Part shown: in pieces, positions 15,447 through 24,313 of the stretch
How positions within the stretch are numbered: position 1 is the first letter of the stretch
How the letters are laid out: each line of letters begins with the position of its first letter
Assembly (NCBI RefSeq): GCF_035271705.1
Contig: NZ_DATERI010000173.1
Span: 1-34,718 of the forward strand
From: Buttiauxella sp035271705
Lineage (GTDB): Bacteria; Pseudomonadota; Gammaproteobacteria; Enterobacterales; Enterobacteriaceae
Direction of reading: 5' to 3'
Length of the DNA stretch: 34,718 nt
Made by a program: the position numbers and the translations under genes
Notes under the pieces: generated by a model
What the model saw: the letters and a program-made list of their open reading frames with translations, nothing else
Database searches by the model: none
What the model was told of the DNA's origin: nothing

Positions 15447-16874
15447 CTAAGGCTGATAGATCCCAACGCCGATTTCATTCTCTTTACGGGTGCGGGCAAT
15501 AACCGATGCAGGTGATTGCGCAATACGCAGCCCCATTTGGTCTTCAGTGCGAACGACCTTCCCGCGCAGTGAGTTGTTCGTCGCAACCTCAGTAATTTCC
15601 ACATCCACAAACTTACCGACCATATCCGGGGTACCTTCAAAGTTAACCCCACGGTTGTGTTCGGAACGCCCGGTGAACTCCATAATGTTTCTGCGCGACG
15701 TTCCTTCAACCAGAACACGTTGAGTGGTGCCGACCATATTACGGCTCAACTCCATTGCTTGTTGGTTGATGCGGTCTTGCAGGATGTACAGACGCTGTTT
15801 CTTCTCTTCTTCTGGCACGTCATCCACCATATCGGCGGCAGGTGTACCTGGGCGTGAAGAGAACACGAAGCTGTAGCTAACATCAAAATTCACATCGGCA
15901 ATCACTTTCATGGTTTGCTCGAAGTCCTGCTGGGTTTCTCCTGGGAAGCCCACAATAAAGTCGGAGCTAATCTGGATGTCAGGACGGGCTGCACGCAGTT
16001 TGCGAATCGTTGATTTGTATTCCAGCGCGGTATGGGTACGGCCCATCAGGTTCAACACGCGGTCAGAACCACTCTGAATCGGCAAATGCAGGAAGCTCAC
16101 CAGCTCAGGCGTATCGCGATAAACCTCGATGATATCGTCAGTGAATTCAATCGGGTGGCTGGTGGTAAAACGAATACGGTCAATACCGTCAATCGCGGCA
16201 ACCAGACGCAGTAGCTCTGCGAAAGAGCAAATTCCACCGTCGAAAGAAGGGCCGCGATAAGCATTCACGTTTTGCCCGAGCAAGTTAACTTCACGTACGC
16301 CTTGTGCGGCGAGCTGGGCAATTTCAAACAGAACGTCATCGCACGGACGGTTAACTTCTTCACCACGGGTGTAAGGCACCACGCAGTAAGTACAATATTT
16401 ATTACAGCCTTCCATAATAGAAACGAAAGCGGTCGGGCCGTCAGCTTTTGGCTCTGGCAGACGGTCAAATTTCTCGATTTCCGGGAAGCTGACGTCAACA
16501 ATAGGGCTACGGTTACCGCGAACTTTGTTGATCATTTCCGGTAAGCGATGCAGGGTTTGCGGCCCGAAAACGATATCAACATAGTGTGCACGGCTACGGA
16601 TAAGCTTGCCTTCCTGGGAAGCAACGCAGCCGCCAACACCGATAATCACATCGGGATTCTTGCGCTTTAAGAGTTTCCAACGGCCCAGCAAATGGAATAC
16701 TTTTTCCTGGGCTTTTTCACGGATAGAGCAGGTATTGAGCAGCAATACGTCCGCTTCTTTTGGATTATCCGTAAGGATATAGCCATGCGTGCTGTTCAGC
16801 AGATCGGCCATCTTTGATGAATCGTATTCGTTCATCTGACAGCCCCAGGTTTTGATATGGAGTTTTTTCGTCAT
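15447..16874 (-). CDS. miaB: MiaB, tRNA-2-methylthio-N6-isopentenyladenosine synthase
   Basis: Radical-SAM methylthiotransferase that adds a methylthio group to i6A37 in tRNAs reading UNN codons. 475 residues, one more than E. coli. The N-terminal UPF0004 domain shows its three cluster cysteines (TWGCQMNEYD at residue 12, LNTCSIRE, VGGCVASQEG). The radical-SAM motif CxxxCxxC is in EGCNKYCTYCVVPYTRG. The C-terminal TRAM domain ends in a short tail. It is monocistronic, with its own terminator, and divergent from ubiF across 135 bp. Confidence 0.97.
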   Translation of the reverse strand: MTKKLHIKTWGCQMNEYDSSKMADLLNSTHGYILTDNPKEADVLLLNTCSIREKAQEKVFHLLGRWKLLKRKNPDVIIGVGGCVASQEGKLIRSRAHYVDIVFGPQTLHRLPEMINKVRGNRSPIVDVSFPEIEKFDRLPEPKADGPTAFVSIMEGCNKYCTYCVVPYTRGEEVNRPCDDVLFEIAQLAAQGVREVNLLGQNVNAYRGPSFDGGICSFAELLRLVAAIDGIDRIRFTTSHPIEFTDDIIEVYRDTPELVSFLHLPIQSGSDRVLNLMGRTHTALEYKSTIRKLRAARPDIQISSDFIVGFPGETQQDFEQTMKVIADVNFDVSYSFVFSSRPGTPAADMVDDVPEEEKKQRLYILQDRINQQAMELSRNMVGTTQRVLVEGTSRRNIMEFTGRSEHNRGVNFEGTPDMVGKFVDVEITEVATNNSLRGKVVRTEDQMGLRIAQSPASVIARTRKENEIGVGIYQP

Positions 16875-17009
16875 CGACTTGCCATTGCTCAGTTAAAGCC
16901 AGGAATTCAGGCCGCGTATTGTAATGCTTTGGCCTTGATGTGACCAGCCTACGAAACATGGGTAAAAATCCGGTAGAATCAGGATAGACAATTTAAGGAC
17001 AAAATCATC

Positions 17010-18185
17010 ATGTTGAACCAGACAATAGATGTTGCGGTAGTCGGCGGGGGGATGGTCGGCGCGGCGGCAGGCCTTGGTCTTGCGCAAAATGGTTTTCAAG
17101 TGGCGGTGGTTGAGCATCAGGCTCCTGCTGCTTTTGACGCCACAAGCCAACCCGATGTGCGTATTTCGGCCATTAGCAGCGCGTCAGTGGGTTTGCTGAA
17201 ATCGCTCGATGTCTGGCCGGCGATTCGGGCGATGCGCACGCATGCTTATCGCCAGCTTGAAACCTGGGAGTGGGAAAGCGCGCACGTTAGCTTCAATGCT
17301 CACGAGCTTGGGCTGCCAGAACTGGGCTATATGGTCGAAAACCAGGTTTTGCAGCTTGCGTTGTGGCAGGCGCTGGAAGCCCATCCAAACGTGACGTTGC
17401 TATGTCCGGCGCAAATTACCCAACTGCGCGGGCAGCAAGGAAGTTGGACGCTACAGTTTGCAGATGAGCAGACTCTGACGGTGCCGATGGTGATTGGTGC
17501 TGATGGCGCGAATTCTCAGGTGCGTCGTTGGGCGGGGATAGGCATTCATGCCTGGCAATATCGTCAGTCCTGCATGTTAATCACCGTGAAGTGCGAGTCT
17601 CAACCTGGAGACAGCACCTGGCAGCATTTTACCCCTACAGGGCCGCATGCCTTTTTACCCTTATTCGATAATTGGGCTTCCCTGGTTTGGTACGACTCTC
17701 CGGCACGCATTCGCCAGCTACAGAATATGTCGATGCCACAGTTGCAAAAAGCCATTGAAGCCAGTTTCCCTGAACGCTTAGGAAAAGTCATGCCGGTTGC
17801 CTGTGGTGCATTCCCTCTGACGCGTCGCCATGCGTTGCACTACACGCAACAAGGTTTGGCGTTGATTGGTGATGCGGCACATACCATTCATCCGTTAGCC
17901 GGGCAGGGGGTGAATCTGGGTTATCGCGATGTGGAAGCGTTGCTCGATGTGATGATCAATGCGCGCAGTTACGGTGATAATTGGGCGGATGCGCGTGTAC
18001 TAAAACGCTACCAGACGCGCAGGCAAGCGGATAACTTCCTGATGCAAAGTGGCATGGACCTTTTCTACGCTGGGTTTAGTAACAACTTAGGGCCGCTGCG
18101 AGTGATTCGAAATCTGGGGCTGATGGCAGCCGAACGCGGCGGTGTATTGAAACGCCAGGCGTTGAAGTATGCGTTAGGGTTATGA
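17010..18185 (+). CDS. ubiF: UbiF, 3-demethoxyubiquinol 3-hydroxylase
   Basis: FAD-dependent monooxygenase that adds the C6-ring hydroxyl in aerobic ubiquinone synthesis, peripherally on the inner membrane within the Ubi complex. 391 residues, as in E. coli. Seen: the N-terminal FAD-binding GxGxxG strand (VVGGGMVGAAAGLGLA), the PDVRISAIS motif, the GADGANSQVR motif and the second FAD motif GDAAHTIHPLAGQGVNLGYRD. A homologous paralogue family (UbiH/UbiI) shares all these, but length, C-terminal RQALKYALGL and position beside miaB and the tRNA cluster identify UbiF. Confidence 0.95.
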   Translation: MLNQTIDVAVVGGGMVGAAAGLGLAQNGFQVAVVEHQAPAAFDATSQPDVRISAISSASVGLLKSLDVWPAIRAMRTHAYRQLETWEWESAHVSFNAHELGLPELGYMVENQVLQLALWQALEAHPNVTLLCPAQITQLRGQQGSWTLQFADEQTLTVPMVIGADGANSQVRRWAGIGIHAWQYRQSCMLITVKCESQPGDSTWQHFTPTGPHAFLPLFDNWASLVWYDSPARIRQLQNMSMPQLQKAIEASFPERLGKVMPVACGAFPLTRRHALHYTQQGLALIGDAAHTIHPLAGQGVNLGYRDVEALLDVMINARSYGDNWADARVLKRYQTRRQADNFLMQSGMDLFYAGFSNNLGPLRVIRNLGLMAAERGGVLKRQALKYALGL

Positions 18186-18272
18186 ATTAGCGGGTGGATG
18201 TCGCTACGGTTTAGTTTTGCGTGAGCGACATCCGACAAAAACTTCGATCGGATTGACCAAATACAGAAAAGC

Positions 18273-18302
18273 AAAAAGCTCGCCTGAGCGAGCTTTTCTT
18301 TT
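18273..18302. terminator. Bidirectional terminator shared by ubiF and the tRNA operon
   Basis: A stem of AAAAGCTCGC (18274-18283), CTGA loop and GCGAGCTTTT (18288-18297), with T-rich flanks on both strands. It lies about 90 bp after ubiF and directly after the last tRNA gene (3' end at 18303), so it can stop transcription from both sides. Confidence 0.88.
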
Positions 18303-18377
18303 TGGCTGGGGTACGAGGATTCGAACCTCGGAATGCTGGTATCAGAAACCAGAGCCTTACCGCTTGGCGATACCCCA
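18303..18377 (-). tRNA. tRNA-Gln (anticodon CUG)
   Basis: 75-nt cloverleaf including encoded CCA; acceptor TGGGGTA pairs with TACCCCA. The anticodon loop TTCTGAT gives CTG. Last tRNA of the operon, immediately before the terminator. E. coli has two copies of this type here (glnV, glnX); this window has one. Confidence 0.95.
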
Positions 18378-18383
18378 AAAATA

Positions 18384-18460
18384 TGGTGGCTACTACGGGA
18401 ATCGAACCTGTGACCCCATCATTATGAGTGATGTGCTCTAACCAGCTGAGCTAAGTAGCC
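18384..18460 (-). tRNA. metU: tRNA-Met, elongator (anticodon CAU)
   Basis: 77-nt cloverleaf with encoded CCA; the loop CTCATAA gives CAT. The first acceptor pair G-C (GGCTACT/AGTAGCC) shows it is an elongator, not an initiator. Anticodon stem arms are CATCA/TGATG. It differs from the other Met gene (18811-18887) by one exchanged base pair in that stem. The symbol follows position in the E. coli cluster. Confidence 0.93.
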
Positions 18461-18484
18461 AAATTGTAAAACTATTCTTTCGAC

Positions 18485-18559
18485 TGGCTGGGGTACCTGG
18501 ATTCGAACCAGGGAATGCCGGTATCAAAAACCGGTGCCTTACCGCTTGGCGATACCCCA
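18485..18559 (-). tRNA. glnW: tRNA-Gln (anticodon UUG)
   Basis: 75-nt cloverleaf with encoded CCA; the anticodon loop TTTTGAT gives TTG. It appears identical to the copy at 18616-18690 by direct reading. The symbol is by cluster position. Confidence 0.95.
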
Positions 18560-18615
18560 ACTAAGGGCGCACAAAACTACCGTGCTATGTCGAAAACTGC
18601 TATGTCAAAAAAAAG

Positions 18616-18690
18616 TGGCTGGGGTACCTGGATTCGAACCAGGGAATGCCGGTATCAAAAACCGGTGCCTTACCGCTTGGCGATACCCCA
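18616..18690 (-). tRNA. glnU: tRNA-Gln (anticodon UUG), second copy
   Basis: 75-nt cloverleaf with encoded CCA, anticodon TTG; the same sequence as 18485-18559 as far as I read it. The 56-bp spacer to that copy (18560-18615) is not conserved with the other spacers. Confidence 0.95.
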
Positions 18691-18709
18691 TCCGTGCAAC
18701 GCTATAAAA

Positions 18710-18794
18710 TGGTGCGGGAGGCGAGACTTGAACTCGCACACCTTGCGGCGCCAGAACCTAAATCTGGTGCGTCTACCAATTTCGCCACTCCCGC
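18710..18794 (-). tRNA. leuW: tRNA-Leu (anticodon UAG)
   Basis: 85-nt tRNA with long variable arm (GCGCCGCAAGGTGT region) and encoded CCA; acceptor GCGGGAG/CTCCCGC. The anticodon loop ATTTAGG gives TAG, reading CUN codons. Length and position match E. coli leuW. Confidence 0.95.
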
Positions 18795-18810
18795 GCTAAA
18801 AAAAGAATAA

Positions 18811-18887
18811 TGGTGGCTACTACGGGAATCGAACCTGTGACCCCAGCATTATGAGTGCTGTGCTCTAACCAGCTGAGCTAAGTAGCC
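18811..18887 (-). tRNA. metT: tRNA-Met, elongator (anticodon CAU), first gene of operon
   Basis: 77-nt cloverleaf with encoded CCA and anticodon CAT. The anticodon stem arms are CAGCA/TGCTG, against CATCA/TGATG in the gene at 18384: a T-A pair is replaced by G-C with pairing kept. All else reads the same. First gene after the promoter. Confidence 0.93.
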
Positions 18888-18927
18888 TTCTTTTTTTTTG
18901 CGTCACCTTATCGGCGTTGCGGGGCGC

Positions 18928-18956
18928 ATTATGCGTAGTTGGCCTTCTAGCGTCAA
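18928..18956 (-). promoter_or_regulatory. Sigma70 promoter of the tRNA operon
   Basis: TTGACG (18951-18956), a 17-bp spacer and CATAAT (18928-18933) on the minus strand, about 40 bp before the first tRNA. The next bases are GCGCCCCGC, a GC-rich discriminator typical of stringently controlled stable-RNA promoters. Confidence 0.88.
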
Positions 18957-19093
18957 CAAATTTTTTCCCGAAAAGTGGCTGAAATTGTCTGTTTGACCAG
19001 CTTACGAACAGCTTGATGCAATATTCGTCAATTATCGGTTATTTCGTGGTTTTATTTGGTGAAAAACCCCGAACTGTGGCGGGGAATAATGTA

Positions 19094-19120
19094 GAAATAA
19101 AAACGGGCCCGTAGGCCCGT
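19094..19120 (-). terminator. asnB intrinsic terminator
   Basis: A 7-bp GC-rich stem ACGGGCC/GGCCCGT (19103-19109 with 19114-19120), CGTA loop, then TTTTTATTT on the minus strand. It lies about 20 bp after the asnB stop. Confidence 0.85.
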
Positions 19121-19138
19121 GTGGTTAATTTTGTTCGC

Positions 19139-20803
19139 TTATTTATAAGCAGACTGGTGCACGCCTACGGCACGGCCTGATGGGTCATTCATTGTTTTGA
19201 ATGCTTCATCCCATTCAATGGCCTTAGCGGAAGAACAGGCAACGGACGGGCCACCAGGAACACATTGTGCAGCACTTGGCAGTGGGAACAGCTCTTCAAA
19301 GATCTCGCGGTACAAATAAGCTTCTTTAGAGCCTGGTGTGTTGTACGGGAAACGATAGCTTGCGGTTTCCAGTTGTTGATCGGTGACTTGCCCGGCTGCA
19401 ACTTCTTTCAGTGTGTCAATCCAGCTGTAACCAACGCCATCAGAGAATTGCTCTTTCTGACGCCATGCAATGCTTGCTGGCAGATAGGATTCAAAACATT
19501 CACGCAGGATATGTTTTTCCATCTTACCGTTGCCGCACATTTTGTCTTTCGGGTTGATACGCATAGCCACATCGAGGAATTTTTTGTCCAGGAACGGTAC
19601 GCGAGCTTCAACGCCCCAGGCTGACATCGCTTTGTTAGCACGAGCACAGTCAAACATATGCAGTGCCTGGAGCTTGCGAACGGTTTCTTCGTGCAGTTCT
19701 TTATCGTTTGGCGCTTTATGGAAGTACAAGTAGCCGCCAAACACTTCATCAGAACCTTCACCGGACAGCACCATCTTGATGCCCATGGCTTTGATTTTAC
19801 GTGACATCAAATACATTGGAGTAGAGGCGCGAATGGTGGTCACATCATAGGTTTCAATGTGATAGATAACATCGCGAATGGCATCCAAGCCTTCTTGCAC
19901 CGTGAAATGAATTTCGTGGTGAACCGTACCCAAGTGGTTTGCGACTTCTTGCGCCGCTTTCAGGTCAGGGGAACCGACCAGACCGACCGCAAATGAGTGC
20001 AGCTGTGGCCACCAGGCTTCAGAACGTTCTTCATCTTCTACACGACGAGCCGCAAATTTCTTAGTAATCGCAGAAATGACTGAGGAATCCAGACCACCAG
20101 ACAGCAGCACGCCGTACGGTACGTCAGACATCAGGTGGCTTTTAACGGCATCTTCCAGCGCCTGGCGTAATTCATTCTTGTCGGTGACGTTGTCTTTTAC
20201 TGCATCGTATTCGAACCAGTCACGCTGGTAGTAGCTGCGGACTTCGCCGTCTTTGCTCCACAGGTAACTCCCTGCAGGGAACTCTTTAATGGTGCGGCAG
20301 ACCGGAACCAGGGCTTTCATTTCAGATGCAACATACATGTTGCCGTGCTCGTCATAACCCATATACAGCGGGATAATACCTATATGGTCACGGCCAATCA
20401 GGTAAGCATCCTGAGTTTCGTCATACAGAATGAAAGCAAACATCCCCTGAAGATCGTCAAGGAACTCCGGGCCTTTTTCCTGATAGAGCGCGAGGATCAC
20501 TTCGCAGTCAGAACCTGTCTGGAATGCGTAACGGTCACCGTATTCTGCGCGCAGAGCCTGGTGGTTGTAGATTTCACCGTTAACAGCCAATGCGTGAGTT
20601 TTTTCTTTGTTATACAGCGGTTGTGCGCCAGCGTTGACGTCAACAATAGAGAGGCGTTCATGGCACAGAATGGCTTTATCATTCGCGTAAACACCAGACC
20701 AGTCTGGGCCGCGGTGACGCATCAGGCGAGATAACTCGAGCGCTTTCTTACGCAATTCGACTGCGTCGGTCTTGATATCCAGAACACCAAAAATAGAACA
20801 CAT
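19139..20803 (-). CDS. asnB: AsnB, glutamine-hydrolysing asparagine synthetase
   Basis: Makes asparagine from aspartate and ATP, using glutamine (or ammonia). 554 residues, as in E. coli. The N-terminal nucleophile Cys2 is present (MCSIFGV; Met is removed). The class II amidotransferase domain carries RHRGPDWSG, NGEIYNH and the TGSDCE segment. The synthetase domain has the PP-loop SGGLDSS in GVLLSGGLDSSVISA, and GEGSDEVFGGYLYFHKAP. It stands alone between nagD and the tRNA operon, with its own terminator. The 314-bp upstream gap shows a GGAGA ribosome-binding site but no promoter I would defend. Confidence 0.97.
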   Translation of the reverse strand: MCSIFGVLDIKTDAVELRKKALELSRLMRHRGPDWSGVYANDKAILCHERLSIVDVNAGAQPLYNKEKTHALAVNGEIYNHQALRAEYGDRYAFQTGSDCEVILALYQEKGPEFLDDLQGMFAFILYDETQDAYLIGRDHIGIIPLYMGYDEHGNMYVASEMKALVPVCRTIKEFPAGSYLWSKDGEVRSYYQRDWFEYDAVKDNVTDKNELRQALEDAVKSHLMSDVPYGVLLSGGLDSSVISAITKKFAARRVEDEERSEAWWPQLHSFAVGLVGSPDLKAAQEVANHLGTVHHEIHFTVQEGLDAIRDVIYHIETYDVTTIRASTPMYLMSRKIKAMGIKMVLSGEGSDEVFGGYLYFHKAPNDKELHEETVRKLQALHMFDCARANKAMSAWGVEARVPFLDKKFLDVAMRINPKDKMCGNGKMEKHILRECFESYLPASIAWRQKEQFSDGVGYSWIDTLKEVAAGQVTDQQLETASYRFPYNTPGSKEAYLYREIFEELFPLPSAAQCVPGGPSVACSSAKAIEWDEAFKTMNDPSGRAVGVHQSAYK

Positions 20804-21117
20804 AGAACACTCTCCGTAACACTGACTTAAACGATGTAATTTTGTGATGTCGCATTACCGTTTGTTGATGTTTTAGCGGCAATGCTGCGTGGCTTGACTA
20901 AGAAAATGCGCAATCATTGATGGGAATGCAAGTCCTTTAGTCTTTAAGGGGGAAATAATTCAACGGTGATTGTTGATTACTGAAAAATGATGATGAAAAA
21001 GACGGATTAATTAGCGGATCGGCAATTTTTATCAAAATTGCCAGGCTGGTGTTCAGTGAGTGTGGAATAGATTGTTGAATCGTTAAAACGCCCGGCGAAA
21101 ACCAGGCGAATGAATAA
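20804..21117. other. asnB-nagD intergenic region
   Basis: Gene-free stretch of 314 bp. It holds the nagD terminator (21085-21108) and a separate perfect 9-bp hairpin (21021-21029 with 21034-21042, GGCAATTTT arms, TATC loop) that has no T run. I see no ORF with a ribosome-binding site and no ERIC. Confidence 0.6.
21085..21108 (-). terminator. nagBACD operon terminator after nagD
   Basis: On the minus strand CGCCTGG, a TTTTCG loop and CCGGGCG (one G-U pair) are followed by TTTT. It begins 10 bp after the nagD stop. Confidence 0.65.
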
Positions 21118-21870
21118 TTAAATGATATCGATTTCAGCAACGGAAGGATAAATCCAGGAAGGGCGGAATGGCATGGCATCGATGTCATTGAGTGTTGAAA
21201 CACCTGACAGAACCAGAATAGTTTCTAAACCAGCCTGGAATCCAGCAAGGATATCGGTACGCAAGTTATCACCGACAATCACAGTATGCTCGGAATGCGC
21301 CTGCATTTTGTTTAGCGCAGCACGGATAATCCACGGGCTTGGTTTGCCAACGCAGAAGGGTTTGCGACCCGAAATTTTCTCAATTCCTGCGCAAAGCGCG
21401 CCGCAAGCAGGGTAGTAACCGCGACCATGCGTGTCAGGGTTGGTGGCAATAAAGCGTGCACCGTTTGCTACAAAATAGGCGGCTTTGTGCATCATTTCCC
21501 AGTTATAGGAACGTGTTTCACCGACGATAACAAAGTCAGGATTAATATCGGTTATCGTGAAACCGGCTTTGTAGAGCTCATGAATCAACGCACCTTCACC
21601 GACAACATAGGCTTTTTTCCCTTCCTGGCGACGCAGGAAATCGGCGGTTGCCATTGCGGAAGTATAAAAAACGCTGTCAGGGACATCGATACCCGCGGAA
21701 GCAAAACGGTTTGCCAAATCCTGGCCCGTTTGCGAGGGGTAATTGGTCAGCAGAACCAGTGGAAGGCCCTTTTCCATGATGCGGGCTAAGAATTCATTCG
21801 CACCTGGTATGGCGACGTTGTCGTGCATTAGCACGCCGTCAATATCACAAATTACATTCTGAATGGTCAT
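21118..21870 (-). CDS. nagD: NagD, HAD-family nucleotide (UMP) phosphatase
   Basis: HAD-superfamily phosphatase, type IIA, 250 residues as in E. coli, with best known activity on UMP (alternative name UmpH). The catalytic DxD motif is in ICDIDGVLMHDN (nucleophile Asp and general-acid Asp). Also seen are LVLLTNYPSQT (motif II threonine), the KPSPWI lysine and VGDNLRTDILAG (motif III aspartates). Last gene of the nag run, 52 bp after nagC, so probably cotranscribed, although its link to amino-sugar metabolism is unclear. Confidence 0.94.
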   Translation of the reverse strand: MTIQNVICDIDGVLMHDNVAIPGANEFLARIMEKGLPLVLLTNYPSQTGQDLANRFASAGIDVPDSVFYTSAMATADFLRRQEGKKAYVVGEGALIHELYKAGFTITDINPDFVIVGETRSYNWEMMHKAAYFVANGARFIATNPDTHGRGYYPACGALCAGIEKISGRKPFCVGKPSPWIIRAALNKMQAHSEHTVIVGDNLRTDILAGFQAGLETILVLSGVSTLNDIDAMPFRPSWIYPSVAEIDII

Positions 21871-21922
21871 TGACTACTCTTACTCACATTTTGGGTATAG
21901 CGTTAAAAGGCTGACGACTGGA

Positions 21923-23143
21923 TTAACTTTCTAGCAGACGCTGAAGTAGAACACCATTTAACATCGCGCGTTTTACTAAGGCAAACGCCCCAATTGCAGA
22001 CCGGTCATTGAGTTTTGAGCGTACCACAGGAAGGTTTTTACGAAACGCTTTGAGTGCCTGAGTGTTGATGCAGCTTTCAATGGCGGGAAGAAGCACTTTC
22101 TCGGCTTCAATAATTTCCCCGGCAATCACCACTTTTTGCGGGTTGAACAAGTTAATCGCGATAGCAATCGCTTTGCCTAAATGACGGCCAACGTGTTCAA
22201 TCACTTCACAGGCCAAAGCATCGCCTTTATTAGCCGCTTTGCAGATAGCGGTAATGTCGCAATCTTCGAGTGTCAGGCGGCTGTTGTAACCCTGTTCAAG
22301 TAAGTGGCGCACACGCTGTTCGATAGCGGCGTTGGCGGCTATCGTTTCCAGGCAACCGAAGTTTCCGCAGTGGCAGCGCTCGCCTAAAGGATCAACTTGA
22401 ATATGGCCAATCTCACCAACGTTACCGTTGCGGCCAATAAAAATTCGACCGCTCGACAAAATCCCGGCACCTGTACCCCGGTGGACACGCACCAAAATGG
22501 AGTCATCACAGTCGTGTGTTGCACCAAAGTAATGCTCCGCAAGCGCGAGGCTCCGGATGTCATGACCGACATAGCAGGTCACTTTGAAATTTTTCTCAAG
22601 GCTGTCGATCAGCGCCCAATCACTAACCTGAATATGTGGCATGTAGCGAATCACACCGGTTTCAGGATCAACCAGACCTGGCAGTATCACTGAGATAGCG
22701 ATCAGTTCACGTATTTTGCGCAGGTTTTGCTCGATAAAATGAGAAATAGCCTTGAGCAACGCGTGCTCAAGCGTTTCCTGTGTCCGTTCCGGAAGGGCGT
22801 AATGCTCTTCTGCGAGCGGTTTAGCGCTAAGGTCAAACAGCGTGATGGTGGCGTCATGACGACCCAGGCGAACGCCGATGGCGTGGAAATTTCGGGTTTC
22901 AGTGATAATTGAGATAGCGCGGCGGCCACCGGTGGAAGCCTGTTGATCAACTTCTTTGATCAAGCCGCGCTCAATGAGCTGGCGAGTAATTTTAGTGACG
23001 CTGGCAGGTGCAAGCTGGCTTTGTTCGGCAATCTGGATACGAGAGATTGGCCCGTGTTGGTCAATCAGGCGGTATACCGCTGCGCTATTTAGCTGTTTAA
23101 CGAGATCGACATTACCAATTTGAGCCTGTCCGCCAGTCGTCAT
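21923..23143 (-). CDS. nagC: NagC, GlcNAc-responsive ROK-family repressor
   Basis: DNA-binding repressor of GlcNAc and chitosugar genes; GlcNAc-6-phosphate releases it. 406 residues, the E. coli length. The N-terminal winged helix-turn-helix is visible at about residues 15-65 (AAVYRLIDQHGPISRIQIAEQ then APASVTKITRQLIERGLIKE). The ROK domain has the zinc-type motif (GHIQVDPLGERCHCGNFGCLETIA). It lies 7 bp after nagA, in the operon it controls. Likely targets in this window are the nagB-nagE region (25299 and 25395 sites) and chiP (29495 and 29729). Confidence 0.96.
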   Translation of the reverse strand: MTTGGQAQIGNVDLVKQLNSAAVYRLIDQHGPISRIQIAEQSQLAPASVTKITRQLIERGLIKEVDQQASTGGRRAISIITETRNFHAIGVRLGRHDATITLFDLSAKPLAEEHYALPERTQETLEHALLKAISHFIEQNLRKIRELIAISVILPGLVDPETGVIRYMPHIQVSDWALIDSLEKNFKVTCYVGHDIRSLALAEHYFGATHDCDDSILVRVHRGTGAGILSSGRIFIGRNGNVGEIGHIQVDPLGERCHCGNFGCLETIAANAAIEQRVRHLLEQGYNSRLTLEDCDITAICKAANKGDALACEVIEHVGRHLGKAIAIAINLFNPQKVVIAGEIIEAEKVLLPAIESCINTQALKAFRKNLPVVRSKLNDRSAIGAFALVKRAMLNGVLLQRLLES

Positions 23144-23150
23144 GCCTTAA

Positions 23151-24299
23151 TTACTCAGTTACGACCTCGTTACCATTAACGAATGTCTTGGTGATTTTAT
23201 AATCACGGGTAAAGACCGTCAGGTTGGCGACTTTCCCGGTTTCGATAGTACCTAATTGCTGCTCAACACCCATCGCACGGGCAGGGTAGAGTGTGGCCAT
23301 ACGTAAGACTTCGTCTAAGGCGATGCCAGCGTGCTCGACCAGGTTACTGACCCCTTCAATCATCGTCAGGGCAGAACCGCTCAGCGTACCGTTCTCATCT
23401 ACACATAAACCATCACGGTAGTATATTGTTTTTCCAGCAAAAATGAACTCATCGATATTTGCACCTGCCGGAGCGGTTGCATCGGTGACCAGACAGAGCT
23501 TATCGCCCTTAACCTTTTTCGCCGTGCGGATATTGGCATAGTCCACATGTAAACCATCGGCAATGATACCGCAGTAAACATCTGGCTCATCAAAAATTGC
23601 ACCGGCAAGACCTGGTTCACGGCCAGTAATATACGGCATCGCGTTGAAAAGGTGGGTTGCGAAGGTAATACCTGCGCGGAAACCAATTTTGGCTTCTTTT
23701 GCCGTTGCGTTGGAGTGCCCGGCAGAAACGATAATGCCAGCCGCCACCAGTTTGCTAATCACTTCAGGTACCACCATTTCTGGCGCCAAAGTGATTTTGG
23801 TGATCACATCTGCGTTTTGGCAAAGGAAATCGACCAGTTCTGCGTCAGGCTTACGCACGAAGCTTGGGTTGTGCGTGCCTTTTTTCACCATATTGAGCCA
23901 TGGGCCTTCAAGATGCAGACCCAGTGCCTGGTGCTGATTCTTCGCCAGGTACTCACGCATCACTTTCACGCCTTGCTTCATCAGCTCGTCGCTGCTGGTG
24001 ATAAGTGTCGGTAAGTAACTGGTGCAGCCAGAACGCTCGTTGGCTTTCTGCATGATTTCCAGCGTTTCAACGGTAACTGCATCGGCAGAATCATTAAACT
24101 GAACGCCACCACAGCCATTGAGCTGCACATCAATAAAACCGGGGGCGATGATTGCACCGCCCACATCGCGAGTCTCAATACTCGCTGGGAGAGTTGAGCG
24201 CGGGCAAACGCGTTCAATCAGGCCGTTCGCGATAACAACTGCGTGATCATCAAGAATTTCATGGCCGGTATAAATCCGACCGTGAGTTAGTGCAAACAT
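23151..24299 (-). CDS. nagA: NagA, N-acetylglucosamine-6-phosphate deacetylase
   Basis: Hydrolyses GlcNAc-6-P to glucosamine-6-P and acetate; its action removes the NagC inducer. 382 residues, as in E. coli. Amidohydrolase-fold motifs: APGFIDVQLNGCGG, ALGLHLEGPWLN (metal-binding Glu), SAGHSNA, THLFNAM and LVTDATAPAG (catalytic Asp). A GGGGG ribosome-binding site (24305-24309) lies 5 nt before the ATG. Upstream of that, a 59-bp ERIC-type repeat separates it from nagB. Confidence 0.96.
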   Translation of the reverse strand: MFALTHGRIYTGHEILDDHAVVIANGLIERVCPRSTLPASIETRDVGGAIIAPGFIDVQLNGCGGVQFNDSADAVTVETLEIMQKANERSGCTSYLPTLITSSDELMKQGVKVMREYLAKNQHQALGLHLEGPWLNMVKKGTHNPSFVRKPDAELVDFLCQNADVITKITLAPEMVVPEVISKLVAAGIIVSAGHSNATAKEAKIGFRAGITFATHLFNAMPYITGREPGLAGAIFDEPDVYCGIIADGLHVDYANIRTAKKVKGDKLCLVTDATAPAGANIDEFIFAGKTIYYRDGLCVDENGTLSGSALTMIEGVSNLVEHAGIALDEVLRMATLYPARAMGVEQQLGTIETGKVANLTVFTRDYKITKTFVNGNEVVTE

Positions 24300-24313
24300 A
24301 GTTACCCCCGGTT

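Noticed and set aside
18303..18887. Repeated blocks with spacers, CRISPR-like at first sight
   Set aside because: The repeats are tRNA genes of 75-85 nt with full cloverleaves and CCA ends; spacers are unequal.
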